A stretch of DNA of 64,000 bases. Source: Myroides oncorhynchi (GTDB taxonomy: Bacteria; Bacteroidota; Bacteroidia; Flavobacteriales; Flavobacteriaceae). The DNA is taken from NCBI RefSeq assembly GCF_020905415.1, contig NZ_JAJJMP010000001.1:2553501-2617500 (forward strand), written 5' to 3'. Below, piece by piece: positions 42,494-50,258 of the stretch. The notes below the pieces were generated by a model. The model did not search any database. It had not been told where the DNA came from and worked only from the letters and a program-made list of their open reading frames with translations. Position numbers and translations under genes: made by a program. Positions within the stretch are counted from its first letter, which is position 1, and the number at the start of each line of letters is the position of its first letter.

Positions 42494-43585
42494 TTATTTA
42501 AAGTAAGAAAATGTTTCGTTATTCTCTATTTTAAGAAGTGTTTCGTAGATAAGCTTGATTGTATTTTCTACATCATCTCTATGTACCATCTCTACTGTAG
42601 TGTGCATATACCTCAGTGGTAATGAGATTAGAGCAGAAGCTACTCCTCCATTGCTATAGGCAAATGCATCAGTATCTGTACCAGTCACGCGTGACATTGC
42701 ATTGCGTTGGTATGGGATGTTATTAAGATCAGCAGTATCTTCAATTAATTCTCTTAAGTTATTCTGAATAGCAGGAGCATATCCTATTACAGGACCTCTA
42801 CCGATCTTATTATCACCTTCTATGTTTTTGTCTACCATAGGAGTGTTAGAATCGTGACATACATCAGTAACTATAGCGACATTAGGTTTGATTGTTTGTG
42901 TGATCATTTCGGCCCCTCTTAGTCCCACTTCTTCTTGTACAGCGTTTACGATATAAAGACCGAAAGGAAGTGTTTTGTTATTTTCCTTTAATAGACGTGC
43001 TACCTGTGCGATCATAAATCCACCCATTCTGTTGTCAATAGCTCGACATACGAATCTATTTCCATTTAAGATAGTGAAGGTATCAGGATAGGTGATTACA
43101 CATCCTACTTGTACACCTAGTGCTATTACCTCTGCTTTAGTATCACATCCTAGATCGATAAAGTTAGTCTCTATTTTAGGTGATTCTTCTTTGCCAGCCC
43201 TATTTCTAATGTGGATAGCTGGCCATCCGAATACTCCTTCTATGATTCCTTTTTTAGTATGGATATGTACTCTTTTAGAAGGGGCAATCATGTGATCACT
43301 ACCACCATTTCTAACGACATGAATAAAACCATCGTCAGTAATATACTTAACATACCAAGAGATTTCATCAGCGTGTCCTTCGATAACGACTTTATAAGGA
43401 GCATCAGGATTAATGATTCCTACTGCAGTACCATAAGTGTCAGTGAAAAAGCTATCTACATATGGTTTTAGGTATTCCATCCACGTCTTTTGATTATTTG
43501 ACTCAAAACCTGTAGGAGAGGCATTGTTTAAATATGTTTCTAAAAACGCTAGTGAATTGTCATCTAAGATTGTCTTTGTATTCAT
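42494..43585 (-). CDS. M42-family metallopeptidase
   Basis: 363 residues. Metal-site blocks of the M42 (glutamyl aminopeptidase/tetrahedral aminopeptidase) family are seen in order: IEGHADEISW, CRAIDNRMGG, AVQEEVGLRGA with the catalytic glutamate pair, VTDVCHDSNTP, and RYMHTTVEMVHRDD near the end. The long inserted PDZ-like region lies between the first and second blocks. It is a cytoplasmic zinc or cobalt aminopeptidase that trims peptides, usually as a dodecamer. It is divergent from the DUF4294 gene, a neighbour pair that I recall from other Bacteroidota. No secretion signal is present. Confidence 0.93.
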   Translation of the reverse strand: MNTKTILDDNSLAFLETYLNNASPTGFESNNQKTWMEYLKPYVDSFFTDTYGTAVGIINPDAPYKVVIEGHADEISWYVKYITDDGFIHVVRNGGSDHMIAPSKRVHIHTKKGIIEGVFGWPAIHIRNRAGKEESPKIETNFIDLGCDTKAEVIALGVQVGCVITYPDTFTILNGNRFVCRAIDNRMGGFMIAQVARLLKENNKTLPFGLYIVNAVQEEVGLRGAEMITQTIKPNVAIVTDVCHDSNTPMVDKNIEGDNKIGRGPVIGYAPAIQNNLRELIEDTADLNNIPYQRNAMSRVTGTDTDAFAYSNGGVASALISLPLRYMHTTVEMVHRDDVENTIKLIYETLLKIENNETFSYFK

Positions 43586-43641
43586 GAATTTATTTTTTTG
43601 CTAATTTACCCAATACATTATTATTACTCAACAAAAAGAGA

Positions 43642-43649
43642 TAATTTTG
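43642..43649 (+). promoter_or_regulatory. Candidate -7 box (TAATTTTG)
   Basis: It matches TAnnTTTG, 17 bases before the DUF4294 start at 43667. It lies inside a longer possible frame from 43598, which favours 43667 as start. Confidence 0.4.
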
Positions 43650-43666
43650 ATGTATATTTTAAAGTT

Positions 43667-44362
43667 ATGAAAAAGCTTTTGTTGTTTGGGTTTATTATAG
43701 TGAATCAGTTGCTAATAGCACAAGAGAAAGAGCTAGTGCCCGTACCAGATATATCACACGAAATCATTGTTAATGGAGATACAATACAGGAGTATGCTAT
43801 CCCAGAAATCTTCATAGGGGTCGATATAAAAGATGAAAAATATCGCCGCGATATGATTATCCTTCGCAATAGGCTAAGAAGAGTATATCCGTATGCTAAA
43901 GCAACAGCTGAGAATTTGGTTATCTTAAATGCCAACTTAGAGAAAATGTCAAGTAATGGTGATAAACGTAGATATATTAAACGTTCACAGAAATACTTAG
44001 AAGAACAATTCACAGAAAAGTTAAAGAAATTATCACGTAACGATGGTAAAATACTGATTAAGTTAATAGACAGACAGACAGGACAGACAGTTTATAAGCT
44101 TATCAAAGAGTTTAAGAGTGGATGGAAGGCATTTTGGTCTAATACTGCAGCGAGAACTTTTAGTCTGGATTTAAAATCAGAATACCATCCAGAACTTTAT
44201 TTAGATGATTTTTATATTGAAGTACAATTACAATATTTGTTCTATAGTTTTGAATTAGAAAATAGGCAACCTCATAAGCCTATTAATCTGAATGAACTGA
44301 GAAAACAGTGGTCTAAAAAGATTAGTACTGAGGAGTTTTTCCCAGCAGAGTTAAGAGAATAA
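43667..44362 (+). CDS. DUF4294-family secreted protein
   Basis: 231 residues from ATG 43667. A start at 43598 would place 23 residues before the signal peptide. MKKLLLFGFIIVNQLLIAQ is a signal peptide, probably cut after AQ. The conserved part, from about residue 50, shows YRRDMIILRNRLRRVYPYAK, then KMSSNGDKRRYIKRSQKYLE and RNDGKILIKLIDRQTGQTVY, the DUF4294 pattern. It is rich in K and R. Its role is unknown; export to the periplasm is inferred from the signal. It is followed after 47 bases by dnaX, which has its own promoter. Confidence 0.85.
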   Translation: MKKLLLFGFIIVNQLLIAQEKELVPVPDISHEIIVNGDTIQEYAIPEIFIGVDIKDEKYRRDMIILRNRLRRVYPYAKATAENLVILNANLEKMSSNGDKRRYIKRSQKYLEEQFTEKLKKLSRNDGKILIKLIDRQTGQTVYKLIKEFKSGWKAFWSNTAARTFSLDLKSEYHPELYLDDFYIEVQLQYLFYSFELENRQPHKPINLNELRKQWSKKISTEEFFPAELRE

Positions 44363-44385
44363 TTTCCGTATTCTAAAAAATAAAC

Positions 44386-44393
44386 TACCTTTG
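44386..44393 (+). promoter_or_regulatory. Candidate dnaX -7 box (TACCTTTG)
   Basis: It matches TAnnTTTG, 16 bases before the dnaX start codon. TTTC at 44363-44366, 19 bases upstream, is a near-match to the -33 element. Confidence 0.55.
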
Positions 44394-44409
44394 CGATAAT
44401 AAGACACCT

Positions 44410-45495
44410 ATGGAACAATTTATCGTATCTGCCCGTAAATACAGACCACAAACCTTTAGAGATGTAGTAGGACAACAAGCTATTACAAGTACTTTAGTTA
44501 ATGCTATTGAGAGTAATCACTTAGCACAAGCTTTATTATTTACAGGACCTAGAGGGGTAGGGAAGACTACTTGCGCGCGTATTCTAGCTAGAAAGATAAA
44601 CCAAGAGGGGTATGACGATCCAAATGAAGACTTTGCATTTAATGTATTTGAACTAGATGCTGCGTCTAATAACTCAGTGGATGATATCAGAAGTCTTATT
44701 GATCAAGTTCGTATCCCGCCACAGACAGGAAAGTATAAAGTATATATTATTGATGAGGTGCACATGTTGTCTTCAGCTGCTTTTAATGCATTTTTAAAAA
44801 CATTAGAAGAGCCACCACGTCATGCTATCTTTATATTAGCGACTACAGAGAAACATAAGATTATACCAACTATCTTATCGAGATGTCAGATTTTTGATTT
44901 TAAACGTATCACTATTGCTGATGCGGCTAATCACTTAGCTCTAGTGGCTAGAAGCCAAGGGGTCAATTATGAAGATGATGCTCTTCGTATCATTGCTCAG
45001 AAAGCAGATGGAGCTATGCGTGATGCTTTATCTATTTTCGATAGAGTAGTATCATACTGTGGGCGTAATCTAACTAGACAAGCTGTAGCTGAGAATCTGA
45101 ATGTATTAGACTTCGAGTACTATATTCGCATTACAGACTTTATCTTGCAGAATAATATACCTGCCTTGTTGATAGCTTATAATGATATTCTATCTAAAGG
45201 ATTTGATGGTCATCACTTTGTTTCAGGATTAGCTTCTCATTTTAGAGATTTGATGGTATGTAAAACTCCTGAGACGATAAGTTTATTAGAGATAGGAGAT
45301 CACGGGAAACAGCTTTTTGAGATACAATCTCAACATGCTTCTATGTCTTTATTACTACAAGCAATAGAGGTGGCAAATGACTGTGACTTAAAATATAAAA
45401 CTAGTCAGAATCAGAGATTATTAGTGGAGTTATGTCTTATGCAATTAGCGTCTTTATCTTTTGAAGGCGAAAAAAAAAAGATAAACAATTTATAA
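44410..45495 (+). CDS. dnaX: DNA polymerase III gamma/tau subunit, zero-frame (gamma-like) product
   Basis: 361 residues in the zero frame. It is the clamp-loader ATPase of the replisome. Walker A is GPRGVGKTT at 46-54. Walker B with SRC-type contacts includes VYIIDEVHMLS and FLKTLEEPPRHAIFILATTE, and the arginine finger is in PTILSRCQIFDFKRI. Domain III runs to about 355. The zinc module of most DnaX proteins (four cysteines after Walker A) is absent, the stretch being NQEGYDDPNEDFAFNVFELD. After EGEKKK the frame ends quickly with INNL and stop. The tau C-terminus lies in the -1 frame from 45480, after ten A residues. The gene is intact if frameshifting or slippage occurs; otherwise it is split. 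Confidence 0.9.
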   Translation: MEQFIVSARKYRPQTFRDVVGQQAITSTLVNAIESNHLAQALLFTGPRGVGKTTCARILARKINQEGYDDPNEDFAFNVFELDAASNNSVDDIRSLIDQVRIPPQTGKYKVYIIDEVHMLSSAAFNAFLKTLEEPPRHAIFILATTEKHKIIPTILSRCQIFDFKRITIADAANHLALVARSQGVNYEDDALRIIAQKADGAMRDALSIFDRVVSYCGRNLTRQAVAENLNVLDFEYYIRITDFILQNNIPALLIAYNDILSKGFDGHHFVSGLASHFRDLMVCKTPETISLLEIGDHGKQLFEIQSQHASMSLLLQAIEVANDCDLKYKTSQNQRLLVELCLMQLASLSFEGEKKKINNL

Positions 45496-45529
45496 TACCT
45501 GCTTCTGCACTGAGAGAGTTGTTGCAGAA
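45470..45529 (+). promoter_or_regulatory. dnaX: Putative programmed -1 frameshift site in dnaX
   Basis: Ten A residues (45470-45479) followed by G contain the heptamer A AAA AAG (45474-45480) in the correct zero-frame phase, the same signal as E. coli dnaX. A GAAGG stretch lies 6 bases upstream (45463-45467). An inverted repeat TTCTGCA (45503-45509)/TGCAGAA (45523-45529) lies 22 bases downstream. The zero-frame stop is 45493-45495. Confidence 0.7.
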
Positions 45530-46262
45530 CGTTATACCTTATCAAGAAGTATCACTAAATCAGCTCGCGAACAATAGTGCTTATACCGTTGATCAAAGAG
45601 GTGGTAATGATTTAATTCCTATTGCTACTGTTAGCAGTGATAGTAATGTAAGCTCGCCTGTTTATCCTAATAATACTTTTAGTGAACAGGCTAGTAGTGT
45701 GGTTACTCAGGAGGTTGTAAACTCGCAGTCTGAGCATAGCGCTCCAGAAACTACTCAAAACAATTCTGTGCCTAATAATGTCGAAAATCAACAACCTAAA
45801 CGAACTTCTGCACTGTCATTAAGCAGTATTAGAAATAGAAAAGAATTAGCTTCTTCTTTAGAAAAACATGTAGTTAATCCAGATGATTTACCAAAAGAAC
45901 CATTTACTTATAATCAATTGATGGATGAATGGAATTATTATACAGATCGTTTGTTAAGAGGAGGGTTGCCGTTAATGGCTTCGCTTATGGGAATGGCTAG
46001 ACCAGAGTTAAAAGAAGCAAGAATAGAGCTAGAATTGCCTAATGCAGGTTCTAAATTAAGCTTTGAAGAGAATAAGTATGATTTAGTTAACTACTTAAGG
46101 AAAAAGTTACAGAACTTTGATATCGAGCTTGTTATTTTTGTGAACGAAGAAATTAAGCTAGTTAAGAAAGTATTGGATTCTAAAGATAAGTATCAACATT
46201 TCGTATCTATTAATCCAGAAGTAGAAGTGTTAAAAAATATGTTTGATTTAGAGATTAGGTAA
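45480..46262 (+). CDS. dnaX: DnaX tau-like C-terminal half in the -1 frame
   Basis: Starting at the G of the slippery heptamer, the -1 frame reads DKQFIIPASALRELLQNVIP and stays open for 260 codons. With the zero-frame part a -1 shift gives a 617-residue protein, normal for flavobacterial DnaX. The first 95 residues are a low-complexity S/N/Q/V linker. From about residue 100 is a conserved C-terminal domain with DLPKEPFTYNQLMDEWNYY, ELPNAGSKLSFEENKYDLVN, YLRKKLQNFDIELVIFVNEE and the end VLKNMFDLEIR. This domain normally binds the polymerase alpha subunit or helicase. A TTG at 45519 could start a separate polypeptide, but no family has this as a free protein. Confidence 0.85.
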   Translation, partial: DKQFIIPASALRELLQNVIPYQEVSLNQLANNSAYTVDQRGGNDLIPIATVSSDSNVSSPVYPNNTFSEQASSVVTQEVVNSQSEHSAPETTQNNSVPNNVENQQPKRTSALSLSSIRNRKELASSLEKHVVNPDDLPKEPFTYNQLMDEWNYYTDRLLRGGLPLMASLMGMARPELKEARIELELPNAGSKLSFEENKYDLVNYLRKKLQNFDIELVIFVNEEIKLVKKVLDSKDKYQHFVSINPEVEVLKNMFDLEIR

Positions 46263-46302
46263 GAAGTAAAGGTATTTTACAATAATTAAGATATAGAAGA
46301 TT

Positions 46303-47145
46303 ATGATAAAAATAGGAGATGATAATAAATTAAAAGTAGCTCGTTTTGCTAGTTTCGGACTTTATTTGACTGATGGAGAGCAGGAAGTTCTTTTACCAAC
46401 TAAATACGAGACAAGTGATTATAAAGTAGGAGATGAACTAATTGTTTTCGTTTACTTGGATCAAGAAGAAAGACCTGTGGCAACTACTTTAGAGCCAAGA
46501 ATATATGTGAATGAGTTTGCTTTACTAAAAGTTAACTATATAAATGATTTTGGAGCCTTTATGGATATGGGGCTTGAGAAAGATTTGTTTGTGCCTTTTA
46601 GAGAACAAGCTAGACCTATGAAGGACGGAAACAAATATCTTATCTATATGTATCTTGATGATCAGACTAATCGATTAGTTGGTTCTAGTAAATTAAAACA
46701 GTTTGTCGATAATAAAGATATAACTGTAAAAGAGGGAGAGGAAGTAGAGTTAGTCGTATCTCATATAACAGATTTAGGGATTAATGTTATTATAAATGAG
46801 AAACATGCAGGGCTTATGTATAAGAATGAGGTGTTTGAAGAATTACATACTGGTGATCGTATCTTAGGATATATTAAATCAATTCGTCCAGATGGAAAGA
46901 TTGATGTTAGTAGAACTAAAGTAGGATTTGGAGGAATAGCTGATGGAGCAGATGTAATTATTAGAGAACTAGAGCATAATAGAGGTTTTTTAGGGTTGAC
47001 AGATAACAGTCATCCAGAAGATATCAAGACAGTCTTAAATATGAGTAAGAAAACATTTAAGAAAGCAGTGGGAACCCTTTATAAAGAAAGAAAGATAGAG
47101 ATTAAAGAAGATGGTATTTATTTAGTAAGACAACCATTGTTGTAA
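46303..47145 (+). CDS. CvfB-like S1 RNA-binding protein
   Basis: 280 residues. Three S1-type beta barrels fall in the first 210 residues: one at 3-60 (LKVARFASFGLYLTDGEQEVLLP), one at 67-130 (ALLKVNYINDFGAFMDMGLEKDLFVP) and one at 140-210 (EVELVVSHITDLGINVIINEKHAGLMY). A winged-helix-like C-terminus follows (KTFKKAVGTLYKERKIEIKED). This matches CvfB (YitL), an RNA-binding virulence regulator in Firmicutes that is widely found in Bacteroidota. It is cytoplasmic. It follows dnaX by 40 bases and may share its transcript. A terminator follows. Confidence 0.9.
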   Translation: MIKIGDDNKLKVARFASFGLYLTDGEQEVLLPTKYETSDYKVGDELIVFVYLDQEERPVATTLEPRIYVNEFALLKVNYINDFGAFMDMGLEKDLFVPFREQARPMKDGNKYLIYMYLDDQTNRLVGSSKLKQFVDNKDITVKEGEEVELVVSHITDLGINVIINEKHAGLMYKNEVFEELHTGDRILGYIKSIRPDGKIDVSRTKVGFGGIADGADVIIRELEHNRGFLGLTDNSHPEDIKTVLNMSKKTFKKAVGTLYKERKIEIKEDGIYLVRQPLL

Positions 47146-47153
47146 AAAATATT

Positions 47154-47187
47154 AAAAGAGTTGAGTTTTTTATTCAACTCTTTTTTT
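47154..47187 (+). terminator. Rho-independent terminator
   Basis: AAAAGAGTTGA/TCAACTCTTTT with a 9-base loop and a T run lies just after the CvfB-like gene. Confidence 0.88.
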
Positions 47188-47327
47188 GTGCTTATAAGAG
47201 GCTATAAATCTTTGTTTACTCAATTTTTCTCTTGTTTCACTTTTTTTTTGAACTTTAAGTGCTCTTAAAAGAATAAGTTTACGTGTTTTTTCAGTAGAAT
47301 GAAAGAATTGTTTTTAAGTCCCCAATG

Positions 47328-47356
47328 ATGCCTATTTTTTAATAGGCATTTTTATT
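47328..47356. terminator. Orphan terminator-like hairpin
   Basis: ATGCCTATT/AATAGGCAT, a 9-bp perfect stem with a TTTT loop, is followed by TTTTTATTT. The nearest upstream gene already has its own terminator, so it may end a small RNA or be a relic of a lost gene. Confidence 0.6.
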
Positions 47357-47414
47357 TGGTTGCAAAGAACAAACCTTATAGGTTAGTTTTCTAAATCAGA
47401 GAAATGGGGGTAGG

Positions 47415-47509
47415 TAGATAAACGAAAAATAATTATACAAAGTAGGTCTGAATTAGATAAAAGCATCTTAAAGTATGGTTATAGAGTGAATGAAAGAGAT
47501 ATGAGATAG
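47415..47509 (+). pseudogene. Degraded reading frame related to 14249-14290
   Basis: In frame from 47423 it reads RKIIIQSRSELDKSILKYGY then RVNERDMR and stop. The first 42 bases (47415-47456) match 14249-14290 at 37 positions with no gap. The shared peptide is IQS-x-SEL. Both copies lie in intergenic DNA with stops, so both are probably relics of one lost gene family. Confidence 0.4.
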
Positions 47510-47770
47510 AATTTCTTTGTCATATTTTGCTATTATGGGGGTTTGGATTAAACTACTAATGATTCTGTTTTATATTTTTTTAATAAAAAATACAACAGTA
47601 TAAATAATTCTTAACTAAGAAAATATACAGTTTCACCCAATTTTTTAATAGCTTCTATTTTATAGAATTACTTTTGTATCCCAATTAGATAGTTTTTTAT
47701 ATTCAAAATAAAAACTACTTTAGTTATTGATAAAAAATACAACTATCACTTAATTTTAATTGGGGTTAAA
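47510..47770. other. Gene-free upstream region of the WYL regulator
   Basis: About 260 AT-rich bases. No TAnnTTTG box in good position, no dyad of note and no gene. Confidence 0.4.
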
Positions 47771-48682
47771 ATGAAGAAATTACGCTATTATTTTTTGGTA
47801 TTAAATTACCTAAACCAAAACCATTATCCTTCACGGGAAAAACTGTTAGAGTACTTAGCAAGTTATGATATCGATATTAGTGAACGTACATTATATCGTG
47901 CACTTAGTGACTTGTCTACAGAGTTCGGAGTAGAAGTTTCTTTAGATAATACTAAAAAGGGGTACTATATAGCTCCTAAGTATCTAGCGACAGCTAATCA
48001 GGTTCTTTTACAACTTAAAGATTTAGTTACAACTGATATATTAAATGCTCACAATGGATCAAAGTCTGGAGGATCTATTTTTATAGATGCAGAATCAAAG
48101 AAAGGGGTAATACCTATTGATGTAGTTAGGCTAATTTATACAGCAATGACGAAGAGCCAAAAGATATCGTTTACTTATACAAATCATCTGAAAGGTAGTT
48201 CAAGCCATTTAAAAATTGCACCTATTCTTTTTAAACAATTTGAAGATACATGGTATGTAGTTGCCATTGAGGCGGATAATAGTTATACTACCTATTTTCT
48301 TGACACTATTTCGGATGTGAGAATAGAGAATGAAAAGTTTAAAGCATGTTCTGAATCAGCTAGAGATAAGTTTAGTGAGATTATTGGTCTTAATTTTACG
48401 GGGCGTGATTTAAATGAAGTTGTACTATCTTTTGATAAACATCAGAAGAATTTGCTACAAGCTAGTCCTCTTCATTCTTCACAAGTTATTGGTGATGATT
48501 TGACTAATGATCGTCTAATAGTGACTCTAATGGTAAAACCAAATTTTGAGCTTAAACAGCAAATTATGAAGTTTGGTAAACTAGTGAAAGTTATCTCACC
48601 AGTAGATCTGAAAGAAGATATTATAAAAGAATTGCGTTTTGCTTTAGAGCAACACGAAGAAGAATACATAAAGCTACATTAG
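47771..48682 (+). CDS. WYL-domain transcriptional regulator
   Basis: 303 residues. An N-terminal DeoR-like winged helix (about 1-70) shows RYYFLVLNYLNQNHYPSREK, then ISERTLYRALSDLSTEFGVE. The WYL domain (about 125-200) has KSQKISFTYTNHLKG, HLKIAPILFKQFEDTWYVVA, which fits the W-Y-L core, and TYFLDTISDV. A WYL C-terminal extension ends the protein. Such regulators bind nucleic acid or nucleotide ligands and control defence, DNA damage or metabolic genes. No defence genes adjoin here. It converges with the SusCD pair, so direct control of it is uncertain. Confidence 0.88.
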   Translation: MKKLRYYFLVLNYLNQNHYPSREKLLEYLASYDIDISERTLYRALSDLSTEFGVEVSLDNTKKGYYIAPKYLATANQVLLQLKDLVTTDILNAHNGSKSGGSIFIDAESKKGVIPIDVVRLIYTAMTKSQKISFTYTNHLKGSSSHLKIAPILFKQFEDTWYVVAIEADNSYTTYFLDTISDVRIENEKFKACSESARDKFSEIIGLNFTGRDLNEVVLSFDKHQKNLLQASPLHSSQVIGDDLTNDRLIVTLMVKPNFELKQQIMKFGKLVKVISPVDLKEDIIKELRFALEQHEEEYIKLH

Positions 48683-48774
48683 TTTGGGGGAATTAATGTA
48701 AGAAGTTGTCCTGTATATGATAAGTTATTATTAAGTCAAAATATACAGATACAACGGTTAGTTTGTTTCTAAGG

Positions 48775-48804
48775 AAATAGCAGGCGGGGGCCTGCTATTT
48801 TCGT
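48775..48804 (+). terminator. Rho-independent terminator of the WYL gene
   Basis: An 11-bp perfect stem, AAATAGCAGGC/GCCTGCTATTT, with a GGGG loop lies about 90 bases after the WYL stop. Confidence 0.85.
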
Positions 48805-48810
48805 TTCTAT

Positions 48811-48841
48811 AAAGAAGAAGACCGCTCACTAGGAACGGTCT
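48811..48841 (-). terminator. Terminator of the SusCD transcript
   Basis: On the minus strand AGACCG/CGGTCT pairs around an 11-base loop and is followed by TCTTCTTT. It lies 29 bases after the SusD stop. Confidence 0.7.
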
Positions 48842-48869
48842 AATTCAATCACTTTCTTACTAAAAGATC

Positions 48870-50246
48870 TTAATATTTTAAATCAGGGTTTACTTGTATT
48901 TCTTTCTGTGGGATAGGTAGTTGATAATATGCTGCAAAAGGACTTATGATCGATTCATCAGTATCTACCGCTAGATCTTGTTTCTCTCTCTCTAGAGGCA
49001 TTCCTAGTCTCTTTAAGTCAAAGTATCTATGTCCTTCAAAAGACAGCTCTAAGAAGCGTTCTTGTAAGATATCACTTAAGCTTACAGTATTAAACTTAGC
49101 TACATTCTTGATCCTATTTTCTTTCAATGTATTAATATCTGAAGTAGCACCTTGTGAATTACCTACTTTAAGTAATGCCTCTGCACGGATTAGATACATT
49201 TCGCTAATTCTAAATACCTTGTAATCATTAATACGATCGTTAAATGCACTACCATCATATTTACTGATTATATCGTCATTTTCAACACCGAAATAGTGTT
49301 CATACCTCATATCATTGATTGTATCAAATTGATCTCTTAACTTTTTAGAAGCATAGTATAAAGTCTTACCACTACTGAAGTCATACCAGAAAATGTTTGG
49401 TCTGATATTATCGTCGTTATTGCGTTTAAGCTTAAAAATAATCTCAGCATTAGAAGTATCTTCCCAGATTCCTTCAAATTCGCTAGCTGATGCAAGAGGA
49501 TATTTATTGATTAACTCAGTTGTATATTGATTAGCCTTGTCATAATCCTTTCCATAAAGCGATACACGTGCTCCTAAAGCGATAATAGCATCGTGACTAA
49601 GGCGAATATTAGAGTCTGTCGTTAAGTGCTCCTGTGCCTCGTTAATATCGTTCCATAGCTGTTTATAGAAGTCAACTAAGGTTTGTTTACTTGGTTTTTC
49701 GTACACATCAGATTTCGTCTTATACGGTATGGTATAAGCGTTCATCCCTAAGTACTCAGACTGTCCGAAGATACGGTGTAACTCAAAGTGTACTAAGGCT
49801 CTTAACCCGTGTAGTTCTCCTTTCAACTCTATTAACTTCTGATTATCTGCTTCTGATGTCACAGGTACTCTATGTATATTTTCTAAAAGAACATTTACTT
49901 TATACACACTGTGGTAATAGTCGATCCATATCTGTTGTAAGATATCGTCGTCAGCGCTAAATGTCCATCTGTTGATATTCACAGCATAGGAATTAACTCC
50001 TGCATTACCTGGAGCCAACTGACAGTCATCTGCCATAACAGACCCTATAAGTGTATTATAATCAATGTTTAACTGTGTGTATGCTCCTAATACACCATAT
50101 TCAAACTGTTTGACTGAACTGTAAATGTGATCATCACTTACAGCATCTTTAGGATCTATATCTAGCATACTATCACAACTCTGAACGCTTATAGCTCCGG
50201 TGATAAGTAATACAGCAATATTGATTTTATATAAGATTGTTTTCAT
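48870..50246 (-). CDS. SusD/RagB-family outer-membrane lipoprotein
   Basis: 458 residues. The signal ends at QSC (C24) and is followed by DSMLDIDPKDAVSDDHIYSS, the typical SusD opening with L-D-x-x-P. Helical TPR-like repeats and the SusD C-terminal part follow, with RISEMYLIRAEALLKVGNSQ and LQERFLELSFEGHRYFDLKR, and an ending of QLPIPQKEIQVNPDLKY (I-P-x-x-E-x-x-x-N-P), which is a family hallmark. It forms the lid of the TonB-dependent SusC channel encoded 12 bases upstream. The substrate is unknown: no glycosidase or peptidase gene is adjacent, so peptide, siderophore or glycan are all possible. Confidence 0.96.
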   Translation of the reverse strand: MKTILYKINIAVLLITGAISVQSCDSMLDIDPKDAVSDDHIYSSVKQFEYGVLGAYTQLNIDYNTLIGSVMADDCQLAPGNAGVNSYAVNINRWTFSADDDILQQIWIDYYHSVYKVNVLLENIHRVPVTSEADNQKLIELKGELHGLRALVHFELHRIFGQSEYLGMNAYTIPYKTKSDVYEKPSKQTLVDFYKQLWNDINEAQEHLTTDSNIRLSHDAIIALGARVSLYGKDYDKANQYTTELINKYPLASASEFEGIWEDTSNAEIIFKLKRNNDDNIRPNIFWYDFSSGKTLYYASKKLRDQFDTINDMRYEHYFGVENDDIISKYDGSAFNDRINDYKVFRISEMYLIRAEALLKVGNSQGATSDINTLKENRIKNVAKFNTVSLSDILQERFLELSFEGHRYFDLKRLGMPLEREKQDLAVDTDESIISPFAAYYQLPIPQKEIQVNPDLKY

Positions 50247-50258
50247 TTGTTGTCGTTT

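Noticed and set aside
45519..46262. Separate 247-residue protein starting at TTG 45519
   Set aside because: The sequence is the DnaX C-terminal domain and is continuous in frame back to the slippery site. A TTG start inside the linker has no ribosome-binding context.
47771..48682. WYL regulator as marker of a defence island
   Set aside because: Neighbours are dnaX, a CvfB-like gene, SusCD and two-component genes. No restriction, CBASS, CRISPR or other defence gene is present.
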